64,000 nucleotides of DNA from Taxillus chinensis (GCA_023512835.1 CM042088.1:42672771-42736770); one strand, 5' to 3'; positions 23,860-37,721 are shown, numbered from the stretch's first letter. A program made the numbers and translations. Notes: generated from the letters alone by a model not told the origin.

Positions 23860-23953
23860 CCTCGGTTTTCTTTTCCCTCTCTCTCTCCCTCTCTCTCTCT
23901 CTGCGAATTCAACCTCTCTCGGACACATACAAGCTACCTCTGTCTTAGCCCAG
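23860..23953 (+). other. Probable 5'-leader exon of the SANT-domain gene
   Basis: A CT-rich segment typical of plant leaders ends at a good donor (GCCCAG/GTACGC at 23953/23954). It could splice over a 2.3-kb intron to the acceptor just before ATG 26298. Transcript start and any further leader exons are unknown. The intron holds TC/TA runs at about 25050-25085 and a CA-rich microsatellite at about 25195-25250. Confidence 0.4.
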
Positions 23954-25047
23954 GTACGCATCCATGTATATGTCGCTCTGTTCCTTAATATTTTGTTCTT
24001 GTTTTCTTGTATGTTTACTTATTAATGGAGTTCGATCAGCACATAAATACGACGACCCAGGCGTTTGTTCAGGCGCTCTTTTTTCGCACGTTGGGGCATC
24101 AAGTTTTGAAAATTGTTGTTCCGTGGAGGTAACTCTTATATCTTGTCCATGTTCATTCGTGTCCCATTCCTCATTACATGTTTTCAACTTATACTCGTTC
24201 CCCTCTTCTTTTGTACGACGCGACCCACTAAACAGCTTCGGGTGACTGCTGTTTTTTGCTTGTTTGTTTTTCCTTTTGTAAAACGAGTTGATACGTGATG
24301 TATGTCTATGGGAATTCTCGTACTGGGTTGTTAATGCTTTTTTTTTTCCACGTTAATCTTCACGCTGTTTGCTTTTGTGGGTTCCTGCGTTTGCGGCCAC
24401 GTGTTTAGTCGCTCTGGTTCCTATGTTGTCCAAAATGGATCTGTACTTGCTTATCTTGCTCCGGGTTCGTGACTTGAAATCTCACCTTAGAGATTTTCCT
24501 TTTTCAGTTTGTTTTCTATTTTTATGGGGTTTGATGGCAAATAATGACTATTTATAGAAATTATGTACATTGGTGATCACTGACTGGCATATTTGTGTTG
24601 TGGTAGGTGCCTTGCTATACTGAGCGTAACTAGCTTAAAGAAACGGGAAATTTTTTTCTTCCCGTGAAATGCTGTTGCCATTTAGCATAATTAATTATGT
24701 TTTTGCTCATGCAAGCTCAGATTGTCTTTTTTTCCCCTTTAATTTTTAATTTTTACAGGGATTTTTTGGATACTTATAGTTATTCAACACTACTGTTTTA
24801 TATAAATTATAATAAATGTATCTATATCATTTCACTGCTATTTGGATTCATTTCAATTGAAAACCTGAGTAAAAAAGTGCATTGCTCTAACCTTTCCTGA
24901 TCTGATAAACCAATTGAAACACCCATATTTTTAATAGTGAAGTCTCTGCTAATTGTTCTGCAGAGAGAAGAGGTTGGTTTTTTACTTCTCGAGATTTTGA
25001 ATTAGACAGAGCATGCCATGTTTTGTTCATTATAGGCTGTTTTAACA

Positions 25048-25084
<37 letters not shown>

Positions 25085-26297
25085 TATATATGTATTAGAA
25101 AATGGGGAGTAGAAGCTATTCTATTTAAAAAAAAATGGCACCATTTTGTGTAAGGGGAGTCAACTGAAGCTGACCCTTGTATCCTCTCTCTCTCTACACA
25201 CACACACACACACACTCACACTCACACTCACACACTCACACACTCACATATATTAGTAGAAAGATTCTTTTTTGTTTGTTTTTTCTTCTCCTTTGTTCGA
25301 ATCCCATATGGTTCCCTTTTGAATTATTGTTTGGCCACACTGAAGTTTTGAAATCACTATGGTGTGACAAAATTGCACTGTGCTTGAGTTTTATGTGCAC
25401 ATGGGTGTGCATGTTCCAGCCTTTCCCACCACTGCAGATATGTATTCTTATACTTTTTCTTCAGATTAAATCTATTGGTTTCTCCACAATCCCATTTCCT
25501 TTTGAGGGAAAAAAGAAGAAGAAATAAGACTAAAAATGTCATGAGCTTCTATGGATAGATTAAATTTCTAACTGAAATTCTTATTCTATTCCATGAGAAT
25601 CTGTAAACATGGTTTGACTAACCAGTGACTGCTAAATAGCCACCTGTGTTTGAAATATATGCAGCACTTGGTAGTCATGGGTAAAGGGCACATAGAAAAC
25701 GAGTCTACTACAGTTTTTTTTAATTTTTAATTTTTAATTTTATTTTTATCCTTCCATATTTATATTCTACTAAGCTAGTCATATAACTATAATAATTTTA
25801 TGTTCTGGATGTTGTAGAATACAGAGTTTTGTTTGTATTATTGAGGCTTATTCTGTTGGATCTTATCCCTGTTATAGGAAATACATCAAATTTTATAGAA
25901 CCAGTTTTTTACAAAGAAAAGAATTTTTAAAATCGCTTTGTGATATTTGATCAATTTCAGCTATTTTCTGGGCAAAATTTCCTCACATAAAACTTCAGAA
26001 ATTTCAGAAAGTTTATTGTTTTTGTTTGATGTGGCCAAGTTGATACAAGGTCATTGCTTGAGCCAGTAATTCTTTAGCACCCGTACAGGACACATTATGA
26101 CCATCTAGATAATTTTACCTCCTTTCTTCTGTTTCATATTTATTATATTTGAACTGGTACACTTAGGTCTGTCCTTATTCTAAATTCAGGAGTCTGTACT
26201 TAGTTTGAATCAAAATACATCTGCTGGTTTGCTTCAGCAAATCCTTTTTTTTTTTTTTTGCCTGTTGTCATGTTTTAAATTCTATACCATTCATTAG

Positions 26298-29200
26298 ATG
26301 GTTCAGGAGGATCATGATAGAAATGACAAGAAGGAAGCAGAAGCTGAGCAATTACTGCAATCAGATTTGCTTGACGAGAATGGTCCATTTGGTGATCCAC
26401 AGTTGCTGCCTCGAGTTGGTCATGAGTTCCAGGCAGAAATACCTCCAATTATATTGGAATCAGAGCGTTTCCATATTTTAATAAACCCTGTCGATACAGG
26501 AGCCATGGTTAATGCTTCTCACTCGTTTCATATGGGATTACCTGTTCCAGTTATGTGGGTCCCTGATAGCACACATAATTGTAGAAATGAAGAGGTATTT
26601 AATAGATCTGTGGAATCTAAAACCAGGAGAAGTGGCCAGATATATTCAAGTGAGAAAGATTGTGAAGCTATGGTCAAGCACTTCAATTGTGTGTCCCATC
26701 ATGGGAAAGACAAAAAAGCAGAAAACATTGAATATACAACTAGATGCTCTGAAGATCAAATCAGCAAAAGCAAAGGCTATCGTCCACTGCCGAATTTAGC
26801 ATGTCAATCATGGAGCGATCTTGAAACAGAGAGTTTTGTTCTTGGTTTGTACATATTTGGAAAGAATCTTGTACAGGTGAAGAAATTTGTGGAAAGCAAA
26901 GATATGGGTGGAATCTTATATTTCTATTATGGGAAATTCTATGGGTCTGATAGCCATAGGAGATGGATGGTATGCAAGAAAATGAGGAAAAAAAAGCGCA
27001 TAATTGGGGAGAAGATTTTTACTGGATGGAGGCAACAGGAGCTGGTTTCTCGCTTGATTCCCCATGCCCCAAAGGATTCTCAGAAGACTTTGGTTGAGGT
27101 ATCTCACATATGACATCATATGTAGAATAGGATTGTTTGATGCAACATTGATTGCTCTGTGGATTTCCTTTCTGCTGTTTATCAATATCATCTGTAAATT
27201 GAGAATCTTGGTTTCTTTTTCTTCTTTTCTCGATTGACAATCAAAAGATTGCTGAAACAATACCTTTTGATTGTGTTCTTATTTGATATGGATTAAATCA
27301 ATTTCTGAGGTGAGAAATTTGTTTTACATTTATTTGAGGATAGTAATAGTTATATAATTTTTTACATATCAACATGAATTAGTGAAATTTTTGAAAGAAT
27401 TATCCAAGATAACTCATGATTACAAAATCAATGGCACAGAGTTGTAGAAGGAGGGGGCTGTGGTGTGGTGGGGAGTGGAGGAAGTTCATTTTTCAATATG
27501 GTGAATAGTGAGTTCAATTCTAAAGGTGATTCTGGGTCCAAGACTATATTTTTTTTTCGTGAATCATAAGAGCTGGTTTATACATCAAAAGGGACCTGTA
27601 TTTTGAATTGGGGATTTAATCTTTCTGTAGCAAAGCTAGATATTAAAAAATGTTTAGGTTTATGAGTTTCATGTTAGTTTGATTAACTCCAAATTGTTAT
27701 TAATCTACAATGAACCTACAAATTTGTAGGCCTTAATCAGAAGTTTGACAATGGAAGTTGGATTTGGTTGAGGTGAGTGCTGAAAACCTGATCCCAAGCT
27801 CTGAGTTGTTAGTAAGCTACAATGAACCTACAAATTTGTAGACCATTAATCAGGAGTTTGACAATGGAAGTTGGATTTGGTTGAGGTGAGTGCCAAAAAC
27901 CTGATCCCAAGCTCAAATACGTTTTAAAAATTATTATATTTTTTGACTGTTTTGACCGTGCAACAAACTTAACCTAATTTGTGGTCGCCTTTTCAATCCA
28001 AACCCTAAAACTTTTCCAAGCCTGCTGAAGGATTAGAGAGTGTGTTCAAGTTTTATGAGTTGCAGCCCTTGTGTGTTCAAATTAATGCGCCAGATATGCC
28101 ATAAATGAGTTAGCTCTTACTGATCTCAATCAATTTTTTCCAAAATAAAATAAATGGTCAGCTCCTTATCTTCCCATGGAGCTATTGTAGCCATTATATA
28201 GGGCTTGCTTTTTTTGTCATGGGAAATGGAGGGAAAGGGAGAGGAATGAAGGGGAAGTGTAGCTGTCATTGAGTTTAAACAAAGGTGACACTTTTCCTGC
28301 AAAGCAAACTACATTACACGGTTTCCCAATTTCTTTAATAAAACCGCACTCATTTTTCTGCATGCACGGGCAATAGGCGTTGTCCTGAGTGTTTCGGTTG
28401 GGTATATGGGCTGAAAGACATCGGAGTGTATGCCTGTTGTGCACACACAATCCAATATATACCTGAGTGAAATATCTTCTCTGCTTAGAAGAAATTCTAT
28501 ATGATTGCTGTCAATTATCTTTTGAATAGTAGACATAGTTCTTTTCATTTGCTTAAAAGATGCTTTATGCCATTGAGACTGTGATCATTTATCAGGTGTC
28601 CAAGACATTTGCAGAGGGAAGAATTTCTCTAGAAGAATATGTATTTAGCTTGAGAACCACGGTAGGCATTTGTGCTCTTATAGAAGCTGTAGGTATTGGT
28701 AAGGGGAAGGAAGATCTCACTGGCCAAGCCATGGAACCCTTAAAGGCTAATCATGTGTTCACTATTGGACCTAAAATACCGATCGGAAAGGCATGCTCTT
28801 CCCTTACTTCTAAAGACATTATCAAGATTTTAACTGAAGGCTTCAGATTAAGCAAAGCCAAATCAACAGACCTTTTCTGGGAAGCTGTTTGGCCCCGTTT
28901 GCTGGCAAGAGGGTGGCACTCTGAGCAACCAAAAAATCAATTTTATGGCAGTTCCAAAGATTTTCTGGTGTTTCTTGTGCCTGGCATTAAGAAATTCTCA
29001 CGAAGGAAACTTGTGAAAGGAGATCACTATTTTGATTCTATCACTGATGTGCTCAGTAAAGTAATTTCTGAACCAAAACTCCTTGATATTGAGGACGACA
29101 ATGAATATGTTAAACCCAGCAGCTCACGACCAGAAACTGACAATTTATCCAATCGCCACCGCTTTCATTACCTTAAGCCCCGTGTTTCTACTTCCAGTGC

Positions 29201-30299
29201 AAAATCTTTGAAATTCACTGTAGTGGACACTAGTTTGGCTGATATGGAAAATTCAGCAAAGGTTAGAGAACTTCGAAGATTGCCAACTGAAATTGCAAGT
29301 ACTTATGATCATACGAGCTCACAAGAAACAAGGGCTGATTCGTCCGAGGAGTCAACAGATGAGCCTGACTTAATTGACGAGTCATTAGATGATCAGAAGT
29401 GTAGGTACAATCCCGCCCATGCTGATGATATCTCAGATGGCACAGTTTCAAATCCTAGGCAGGCAGTTAATTCTTCTAGGGACCTGAATGAAAATCCCCA
29501 CTTCGTGAACACGGTTGCATCTAACAAGAAGCAGCAATCCAAGCAGCGTGTGAAACATGGGAATTTTAACTATCCAGCCCCTACAAAACGGAGAAGATTA
29601 GATGCTTGCGCCAAAGTGGAGGCAAGACGAGCATCAGAAATTCCATTGGCGCGGCCAAAGCAAGATGATCCCAGCATGCTGGACTCACTAGATGCAAGAG
29701 ATAGAGGTGCTTCTCCTGTGGCACCCTCGGCGTTATCTGTAAGTCCTGTGAAGGGCCATCAGGAAGAGGAAAGCTGTGCAGGTACCATCAATGATAGCTG
29801 CATTAGTATGGACACATCGAATTCAGAAAATGGGAAACCTGAAAAGCGGCCATTGATTGACCTAAACCTGCCCCATATCCCACCAGAGTTTTACAGTGAT
29901 GAACCATCTGGGATGGAGGATCATGATGAGCGAATGAATGTTAATGCCAACTGTTCATTTTCATCTTCTAATAAAAAGGAGGTTGTGGAAGATTCTGAAG
30001 CATTAAGAACAAAGGTAGATGACAGTAAACGAGAGCAGCAGCTGGAAGCCAACCCTCGGAGGTTTGGCACGAGAATCAGGCCTCCTACCACTAGAGCATT
30101 GGAGGCCCTTGCAAGTGGGTTCTTGAGTACAAAGCAGAAGCAAAAATCTGTAAAGCTGCTGACAGAAAATCTTACTCTTAGGCCTTCTCGCAGAGCCCGG
30201 AGCCGAGTGCCAATTACTTTGAACTGCGAGGACACAGGTAGTGCCATTCTGAATATGAAGGAAGGAGAGGAAGTAGACGGGGGCAGTGGGCGTTTTTAA
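26298..30299 (+). CDS. ELM2-like/SANT nuclear protein (arginine-glutamate dipeptide repeat-protein-like), 834 aa
   Basis: Two coding exons, 26298-27098 and 28596-30299, joined in phase (LVE/VSKTF) across a 1.5-kb intron with GTATCT donor and TATCAG acceptor. The protein has an ELM2-like segment at about residues 32-52 (GDPQLLPRVGHEFQAEIPPI), a SANT domain at about 171-217 (SWSDLETESFVLGLYIFGKN and GGILYFYYGKFYGS), and a conserved block FWEAVWPRLLARGWHSEQP. The C-terminal half is charged and disordered, with basic patches (KRRRLD) and an EAR-type DLNLP motif at about 689-693. It matches the plant family around At1g09050/At2g47820, called arginine-glutamic acid dipeptide repeat proteins after animal RERE. 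ELM2-SANT proteins usually recruit histone deacetylases, so a repressor role is inferred. No damage was seen. Confidence 0.9.
27695..27914. repeat. Two-copy tandem repeat, about 112 bp, in an intron
   Basis: The block containing CAATGAACCTACAAATTTG and ending CCTGATCCCAAGCTC occurs at about 27695-27801 and again at about 27807-27914, with a few substitutions. It lies in the coding-region intron of the SANT gene. Probably a local slippage or unequal-exchange product without function. Confidence 0.85.
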
Positions 30300-33200
30300 T
30301 CATGGCAGTTACATTGTACTGCAAATCACTGTGGTCAAGAAAAAGTGAAGGTGACGAAGAAATTCACTCAGACTTTGGACATCTTAACAATGTTCTGGTA
30401 TATTGGCTAATGATTTCAAATAATGGCAATTTGTTCGCCATTTGAAAGAAGGCAAGCTGGCTTTAAGCATATTGCATCATTTTCAGTAGCAGCTGAAATT
30501 ACATATATGTGTATACATGGCCAGTAGAAATTGTAACACAAGAAAAGTAATACCATTCAAAGATCTAGTACATCGTTTGTCCTTAATCATGTTTCATCTG
30601 TAATTCCTTTCTTGGTTATACAGCTATAAGGCCCTGCAATATTTTTAGCACATTGGTCTCCTTTATCAGTCCATCGAGTCCATCGAGTTTATAGAAATTG
30701 AATGCATTCTGAATTCACTGGTGTTGAGGCAAGTCACTTGAATTTGGCCGTGTAATATTTTAAATATAATTTGATGCTTATAGTTTGAACTTTGAGCTGC
30801 TCATAATCTATCAGTTTTTCCCATCTGTTTTTATTGTTTAATCTGGCGATAACTTGCTGCATCCTGCATTCCTGCTTCATGAAATGAGCTTTTGAAGAAC
30901 ATTTCCATCATCCCCCGTAATTGGAAGTGCCAAAGGTCATTTTATGTTTGATCGAATCCTATTACAGTGAAATGAAAGTATGAACAATTGTGATCAAAGA
31001 TTTTAAAAAATATTACTATTATCATTTTGATCAAGTGTATCAATAAAATTTAGGGTTTTTAGTAATTCAATTATAGACTAGGATTTGATGTTTTTCTAAA
31101 ATTATCAAAGAGTAGGCCAGGTAAAAAAAATCATCAAAAAATCTGTAACTGTGAAAATTCACCAATATTATATTGAACGGTGAATGAGATTCCCATTAGG
31201 GGGGGAAAAAGAGATACTACACTAGCTAGCAGGAATACTTTGCTTAAGGGCAGTCTTCTAAATTTCTAGGGAGAAAAAACAAAATTCGGCTTCATAAATC
31301 TTTTAATATTCAAATACTTTTACTAAGTGTAGGTAAGGCTACTGTATACTCCTTCAAAGTATTATTTATTTATTCATTTATTTATATTTCACCAGGAAAA
31401 TAGATCGAGTGGTGTGCAGTAGGATTTCTTTTTTCATTTTTTGATATTTTCCCATTCCACTCCAAGATATGGAATAATATAGAAGTATTTGTTTTCTGTT
31501 TTTAAAAATTATATTTAAAAATTATTTTCTGTGTAATTGGATACACGGTATCATTAGTGTTGTGTGGATTTGATTTGGTGTTGATTTTAAGTTTTGATTA
31601 AAAAAAATAAGATATCTTTTTATATTAAAAAAATAGACAAGTCGCGGTGATCCGCGCAAGAAGAAAAAAAAGAGTCCCACAACGAAAGCAATTACTATCA
31701 GAATTATTATATTGTAAGTCAACGCACGAGAGTTGCGAGATGATATGTGTATATATACACACACACACTCCTGATATATATTGCAGTAATTGGCATGCAG
31801 CGTGCTAGCTGTTACTCATGTATGTTGTCTCATGTCTGCAGGTGTTTACTAGCTATTACTACATTCAAAAAGTATATAGACAGGCATATTTTATTTTGTT
31901 TTCTATTATTGTTTTACATCATATGTGATGTTATAATGTTAGGATAATATTACTCGCAGTACTTAAAGTGAGAACTATATTATAGTTTTTTTATATTTTT
32001 ATCGAGTACTGTTTTAATTAAAAATTTATTAAGTAAGACAACCTCATTTAAATAAAAAACTGTAATACAGTCTTTATTTATTCATAATATTATATGCAAT
32101 ATTCATGGTTGCTAATTTGCATCTTTAATTAATTAATATCATATATCTTTGTTGCATTTTATTTTATAGCGTGCGTCAGTGCCTGATCAGGATTGACTTT
32201 GGGTTTGGGTTTATTGCCTTGGAATCGATCATCCCGATAGTCATTGTATTACTATTACAATTACACTGGAATTATTTAGCAAGAATTAATTAATGTTAGC
32301 GTCGTGCTACAAAAGCGTACAACTTTTTTATTTTTATTTTTATTTTTAACTTTTTATCAAATCCATCTGCGTGAAACTGACAATTTTCACTTCCTTTTTA
32401 AGTTTGTTTCATGGACTTAACCAATAAAGGCTTTAACCTTTGTTGTTGTTGTTTTTTAATATTTTTTTTATTTACGGTATTAACTTTGGAGCATTACTCG
32501 AAAGATCAACTGTAATGTAATATAATACTCGTAGGCCGTAGCATGTATGTGGTGATAAAATTATTTTTATTTTTAAAATATAACAATTATTTAATTTTTT
32601 TTAAAAAAAATTAAAATATTTTCATTTAAAAATTTTTTATATTAAAAATAATATTATACTTGACATAGTTCGGCTCTCCACACATGTTATATTGTTTATT
32701 TACGTAAGAGTAATGTTACATGTGTGGTAACATGGCAGTTATAATTTTACGGTAATATAGATATAATGTATTACATAAAATCTGGGCAAAACGGATCCAG
32801 AAACGCTGTAATATGGACGGCGGCTGTTAGAGTGGGACGGCGGCTGATTTTCTTCATCATACGCCGGCGGGTCTTCTTTTGAAATCTTAATACATCATTC
32901 ATGCGCCTTCCTGCTCTCCCTTTATCATTTGTTAAAAATGAACATATTGCATATTACCCTTTTCAATTCTCACATACTGGCTCCATTTAATGCTAAGCAC
33001 GCCTTCATCACCTTAATTTTTTCTTTTACAAATGATATGTTCAGCCGACGTTGTAAAATCTTAGCCATATAAACGGTTGTAATTTATTTATTTATTTTTC
33101 CTCAAATAATTTCGTATTAACCGCAATCCGTACGTACCATTATTTTATTTTATTTTATTTTAACACATTTTTCTTTTTCCTAATTAAGGAGAATGAGACC

Positions 33201-33500
33201 CGTAATTGTCATGTTACTAAAATTACGTAAAACTTAAAGCGTAATACACCACATCTAAGATATAAAGAGAGAGTGCGGGAGGAGAAAAGAGGAAATAAAA
33301 GTATGATATAAAATTTGAATGTAAAAGTGAAAGAATGCATTCTTTTGAAAATCGAAGAGTGATAAACCTCCTTTAGGAGTTTGGGAGCCGTACGTCTCGT
33401 CGATACCTATAAATCAAAAAAGGGACAAAAAAGGACCATTGTATGCAAAGTTATGGCCATTTCAAGTTTTCATCGAAATTATAATTGACGGAACCCAAAA
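30300..33500. other. 3' flank of the SANT gene, then gene-free AT-rich region
   Basis: The first few hundred bases are the likely 3' UTR of the SANT-domain gene. Beyond about 30750 the sequence is AT-rich, with TTTTAAAAA-like runs and short ORFs below 85 codons that show no family likeness. A slightly GC-richer piece near 32800-32880 (GGACGGCGGCTG twice) is unexplained. No gene or complete mobile element is supported. Confidence 0.45.
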
Positions 33501-33524
33501 ATCCATGGCCATATGAGAGATGAT

Positions 33525-33720
33525 CAATGCTTGCTCGAGGTTTACTAGATGCCTGCTCAAGGCTTGCTCGAATCTCAAGCGTGAGCTCTTCTCGAGACTT
33601 GCTCGAGCCTGAAGCTCGATTAGGACTTGAGCAGAAGCTCGAGCAACGTTTGTAGCACGCGTTTGAGCTCTTGCTCGAACCTTGCTTGATGTCTATTCGA
33701 GATTAAGGTTCGAACAATAA
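33525..33720. repeat. Cluster of GCTCGAG-type short palindromic repeats
   Basis: GCTCGAG or the near-match GCTCGAA/GCTCAAG occurs about ten times in under 200 bases, often inside longer units such as GAAGCTCGAGCAACG. Comparable palindromic motifs occur at 38430 and, in weaker form, at 42200-42500. The cluster looks like worn transposon sequence. No coding frame runs through it. Confidence 0.6.
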
Positions 33721-36530
33721 TCCGGGAGTGCGCTGAAACGTGACAAAAAATACTAATGTGGCTTTTTCCATATTAGCCAGGATGCAGAGATGTCCTACAT
33801 CCGTTGTATCTAGTACGAAATGCAGCCAACTGTCACATGCTAATATGTCTCTTTGCTTACTCATCTATACACACACTCATATATAATATATGGTTGTAAT
33901 TTATCTCAAAAAAGTAAAATTATATAATTTGTCATTAATAAGAATTTACCGTCAACCAATCAAATGATTTAGAGTTTACCGTCTAGCTGAAATTCAACTA
34001 GCAGTTAAATTTCACTTAACATTTAAACTATCCAGCAGCAGCACCTAAACATCAGCTGCACTTAATGATTAAATTTAAATGTCATTTATTGATTAAATTA
34101 CTAATAAATCACCTCAAAGGCCTTTTTTCCACGATAAAAATATGTGATTATTTAGTTGTAGGAGAGGGAACTGATGGAACACAGTAGGCTTTGATGGCCA
34201 ACGCAACTATGTTAGAGGCGAACAAGTAGTGTTAGATGCAAGGGATTTTTTGGGGCTGAATATATTAGTAATATAGCTAGGTAGCTAGTCAGTCATGGCA
34301 AATGAGGTCGCGTTGCCTAGGAAGGGCACGATGATAGACAAAGAAAGACAGAGAAGAATTAATTAAAAAAATATTAAAATAATTAACTGATCATATTTAA
34401 TAACTAAGAGAGCTTTCATTATTGAATTAGTCAAAGTTAAAATTTAGTTAAAAAATAATTAAAACTAATAAAAAGGATTCACAATGAATTAGCTATTATT
34501 ACAAGCTATTTGAAATTAGTCAACTGACTCATCAAATTTGACTAGTAAATTTTTACCGGCTAAATATCATTTTATAGTTTATTTATATTTTATTTATTTA
34601 TTTTTTTGTCTCTTTCATGCCAACGCCCTGCCTTAGTCCTCTCTATCACCACAACTCCCTATTTCACGTCCCAAGCCTTCCCACTAGATCTCCGTCGCCA
34701 CAACTCCTATCCATTAGATTGGCAATGCCATAACCTTCTCCACTGCCATAGCTCATTTCTGTCAGATCAACAATGCCACAACTCTCTAGATATCCACTGC
34801 TACTTGAGCAAGGGAGTAGTATTGTTGTCAAGATTGAGAAGTATGGGCAAACAAGCCAAAGCAAAAAAAAAAAAAACACCACCACAATCTACTCTACTCG
34901 TAGGAAACGTAAGAGTATGGGAAGCAGAAGTCATGTTGATATTTAGGCAGTATATGATCACAAAGCTATATTGTGCTACATGACATGTAAAATGGAATTA
35001 GGCCGAAAGAGAAGATGAAGGGTTTGGACAGAGAGAAATTGTTATTATTATTTTTTAAAATAATATTTTATTTAAGGTAAGTAAAAATTATTATCATTTA
35101 TATACTTTTTCACATTTAATTCATTAAAATATTATAATTATCTCCACAAGGCCATGCCTCCAAATCAAACTCAACTACCGTCAAAACTCTCCGTTTGACG
35201 AGTATATTACTGTATTATTATTTGTTTTTCTAAATAATACCTCGAATACAAAGTCACTTGATCATATCACAAAAAGTCCAAAATTAGCCTTTCAGAGCTC
35301 CGATACTAGATTGGGCTCACTCATAGTCAAAACTTTCTATTCGATGCATACATCGTCGTACATATATTCACATCCCTTGTGTACATTCCATCGCATGGCT
35401 ATCTTCTAGAACCAATAAAGGTCATTACAACTTTGTTGGTTTTTATTTGGCTCTATGAGATTTTGTCCCTAGTTTGATTGTAATTCTTGTAATCCTTCTG
35501 TTTATGTTGAATTAAATTTTCTCTCCTCCCTAAAAAAATATCTTGGCACCCAGATGACTAACCTAACCATAATGTGTTATTTGTTTTGAGTTAAGATCCT
35601 TTACAGTAATCATACGATACAATAAATGAAAACTATATAATTTTGATATATTTTTAAAATTGTATATAAAAACAGCATATTTTAATGTAAAAAAAAAAAC
35701 TAAAATTACGTTTGGTCTACTATACACCTCATAATTCTGATTTATTTTACCATCTTCTCACAAAAAAGCAAGAAAATCTGAAAAAAGAAACTTTCTTTCT
35801 TTATTATAATTATTTATCTTGTGTGTTGGGCCTTATTCATATCCAGCCCATGTGGGCTTTTTAAATGGGAGTATGCCCATGTAGCTGTTGCTTAGATTGG
35901 CAGTTTACCAGCAGAAACAAAACGCTGCAATAAAACAGAATCGGTAGAGGACGAGTGAGGGAGAGTGTGCTACATCGCTGCTATATGGTAGAATTCCATC
36001 AGCGACTAGCGACACGCTTTGTAAGTCTACGCGTTAATCCACCGTTGGATCTTCCTGAAATTTGGCGAGCATGTTCCTGACTTCCTTCTTTATATTCTGA
36101 ACGGCCGGATCGCTGTTTGGAGCCCTAGAAGTATGCAGATCTACAAAATTTGGTGAGCATGTGCCAAGAATATTGTTATTCTTAATGGTTATTGAAATCT
36201 GGGTGGACTCCCAAATGGTGTGCAATGTGTTAATTCGATTAATTTGCGTAAATTATTACTCTATTAGTTGGGTTCTTATTAAATTCACATGGAGCATGGA
36301 GAATTATAATTTATTCCACCGCAAGATTGTTAGTTTTCCGCATGAGTGGAATGGTGGAAACCAATATTTATGTGTACAAATTAAAGAAAGGTTTTTATGG
36401 ATTGAAATAGGCACCAGAGTGGACAATGGTAAAGTTAGAGTCAATCATGGGGGGAGCAAGGCTATCATAAAACTACTTTTGATCAATATGTCTTCTTTCA
36501 AAGATTCTCTAACGTTAAATTTATTATTCT
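33721..36530. other. Gene-poor region with degenerate repeats
   Basis: No supported gene. From about 34640 to 34800 a degenerate unit with the core GCCACAACTC recurs about five times at spacing of roughly 30-36 bases. The segment 35150-35545 ends in TCTCTCCTCCCTAAAAAAA and may be a non-LTR retrotransposon 3' tail, but no RT is present. ORFs at 34606-34983, 36034-36225 and 36161-36607 have no recognisable domain. Confidence 0.4.
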
Positions 36531-37010
36531 ATTACTTTTATGTTGGTGACATGTTAGTTGTTTGCAACAGCACTTTTAAAATTTACCTGTTGAAGAATCA
36601 ATTATGACAATCTTTTGACATAAAGGATTTAGGACAAATTCTTAGCATTTATATCCATTATAATCAGAAGGCTAAGAAGTTATACATGTTGCAAAGGCAG
36701 CATATCAAGAAAGTTATCAAAAAGTTCCATATGAATAAAGCCAAAATCGTAAGCACTCTTCTTACAACACTTTTTAAATTGAGTAGAAAACAAAGTTCTT
36801 CTACAAAGGAAAAGAAGAGAGATATGGAACGGAAGATGTTTCATATGCCTCCGTAGTTGATGGTTTGATCTATGCAATGGTGTATATAAGACTTAACATA
36901 ATACATGAAGTTAGTATTGTTAGTCAATTTCAATCTAACGTGGTAAGAGCATTGGAATGTAGTAAAATGAATATTAAGATATTGTAATATTACTTCAAAC
37001 TTGGGACTTT
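36530..37010 (+). mobile_element. Decayed Ty1/copia reverse-transcriptase fragment
   Basis: Translating across several stops gives, in order, a YVDDM-like motif (FYVGDMLVV), FDIKDLGQIL, LYMLQRQHIKKVIKKFHMN, KIVSTLLTTLFKLS and YGSL-region remnants ending near LYFGSDK. This is the C-terminal part of copia RT and the start of RNase H. The catalytic YVDD is already altered to YVGD. No LTRs or integrase were seen. Confidence 0.75.
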
Positions 37011-37231
37011 ATTTTGGAAGTGATAAACTAGTGTTTGTTGCAATGTAGTCAAAAGTGCTCGCCACAGTGCTTAAGCGCACGAAGCGCAATGCTAGGGGGG
37101 TCTGTCACCTAAGAAGGGGCAAGGTGTAGTACCTTGCTGTGCTTCGTGTGCCTTTTGTCAATACGAGAAGCACTTACTTCGCTTGCATATGTGATATTTT
37201 AAAAAATAAGTACAATCACACGACGCTTAAA

Positions 37232-37676
37232 GCCTACCTCACGGTTGCCAAGGACTCGACGGCGGGCGCAGAGGTAGATGTCAAGGGTGAGGCAGGTGTG
37301 GGGGACGGCGCATCGAGGTTGAATTTTAAGGAGAGGGCATTCCACTTGGGTTTGGTGCAAGCGTCCTTGTCGGTCTTGACAAGCTGTCGGGTGCAAGGGT
37401 TGCCAGAGATGGAAACGATGTCGTACACGTCTATCTTGAACAGGACGTTCACGTTCTTCACATCCTTGACATCCATGGCATTGATTTATGTAAGAATGAT
37501 GATTAATGAAAATCAGAAGGAGAGACTCGTGAGAGAGCGATTGTTGGAGGAGATAAAAAGAAAATAAATTATAGAACATTTGTGGTAAAAATGTATAATC
37601 GCGTTTAAAGAGAGAGGGAGAGAGAGAGAGAGAGAGAGATGGGAGTAGTAACTAGTAATCATATGGCGTTTATACA
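37232..37676 (-). pseudogene. Captured SRC2 fragment (core promoter, leader and 5' C2 coding part)
   Basis: Read on the minus strand this matches the SRC2-type gene of this window from its TATA-like ATAAA at about 51871, through the CT-rich leader, to about codon 90. Shared peptide pieces are DVKNVNVLFK, DVY, VSISG, TRQLVKTDK and KPKWNALSLKFNLDA. The first dozen codons are altered, the original ATG is lost, and a one-base deletion after NLDA shifts the frame, after which it stops. It cannot make a working C2 protein. It keeps a TATA-like box, so a transcript is possible; that is inference. Confidence 0.92.
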
Positions 37677-37721
37677 ATTGCAAGACGAAGATCATGTAAC
37701 GCTAGTTGAAACGATTTGTGC

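Noticed and set aside
23964..25527. Several plus-strand ORFs of 60-116 codons
   Set aside because: They lie in the leader intron of the SANT-domain gene and consist of hydrophobic or His/Thr repeats from T-rich and CA-repeat DNA.
36034..36607. ORFs of 63 and 148 codons before the copia fragment
   Set aside because: No recognisable domain, no consistent splicing, and the second runs into the decayed copia reverse transcriptase.
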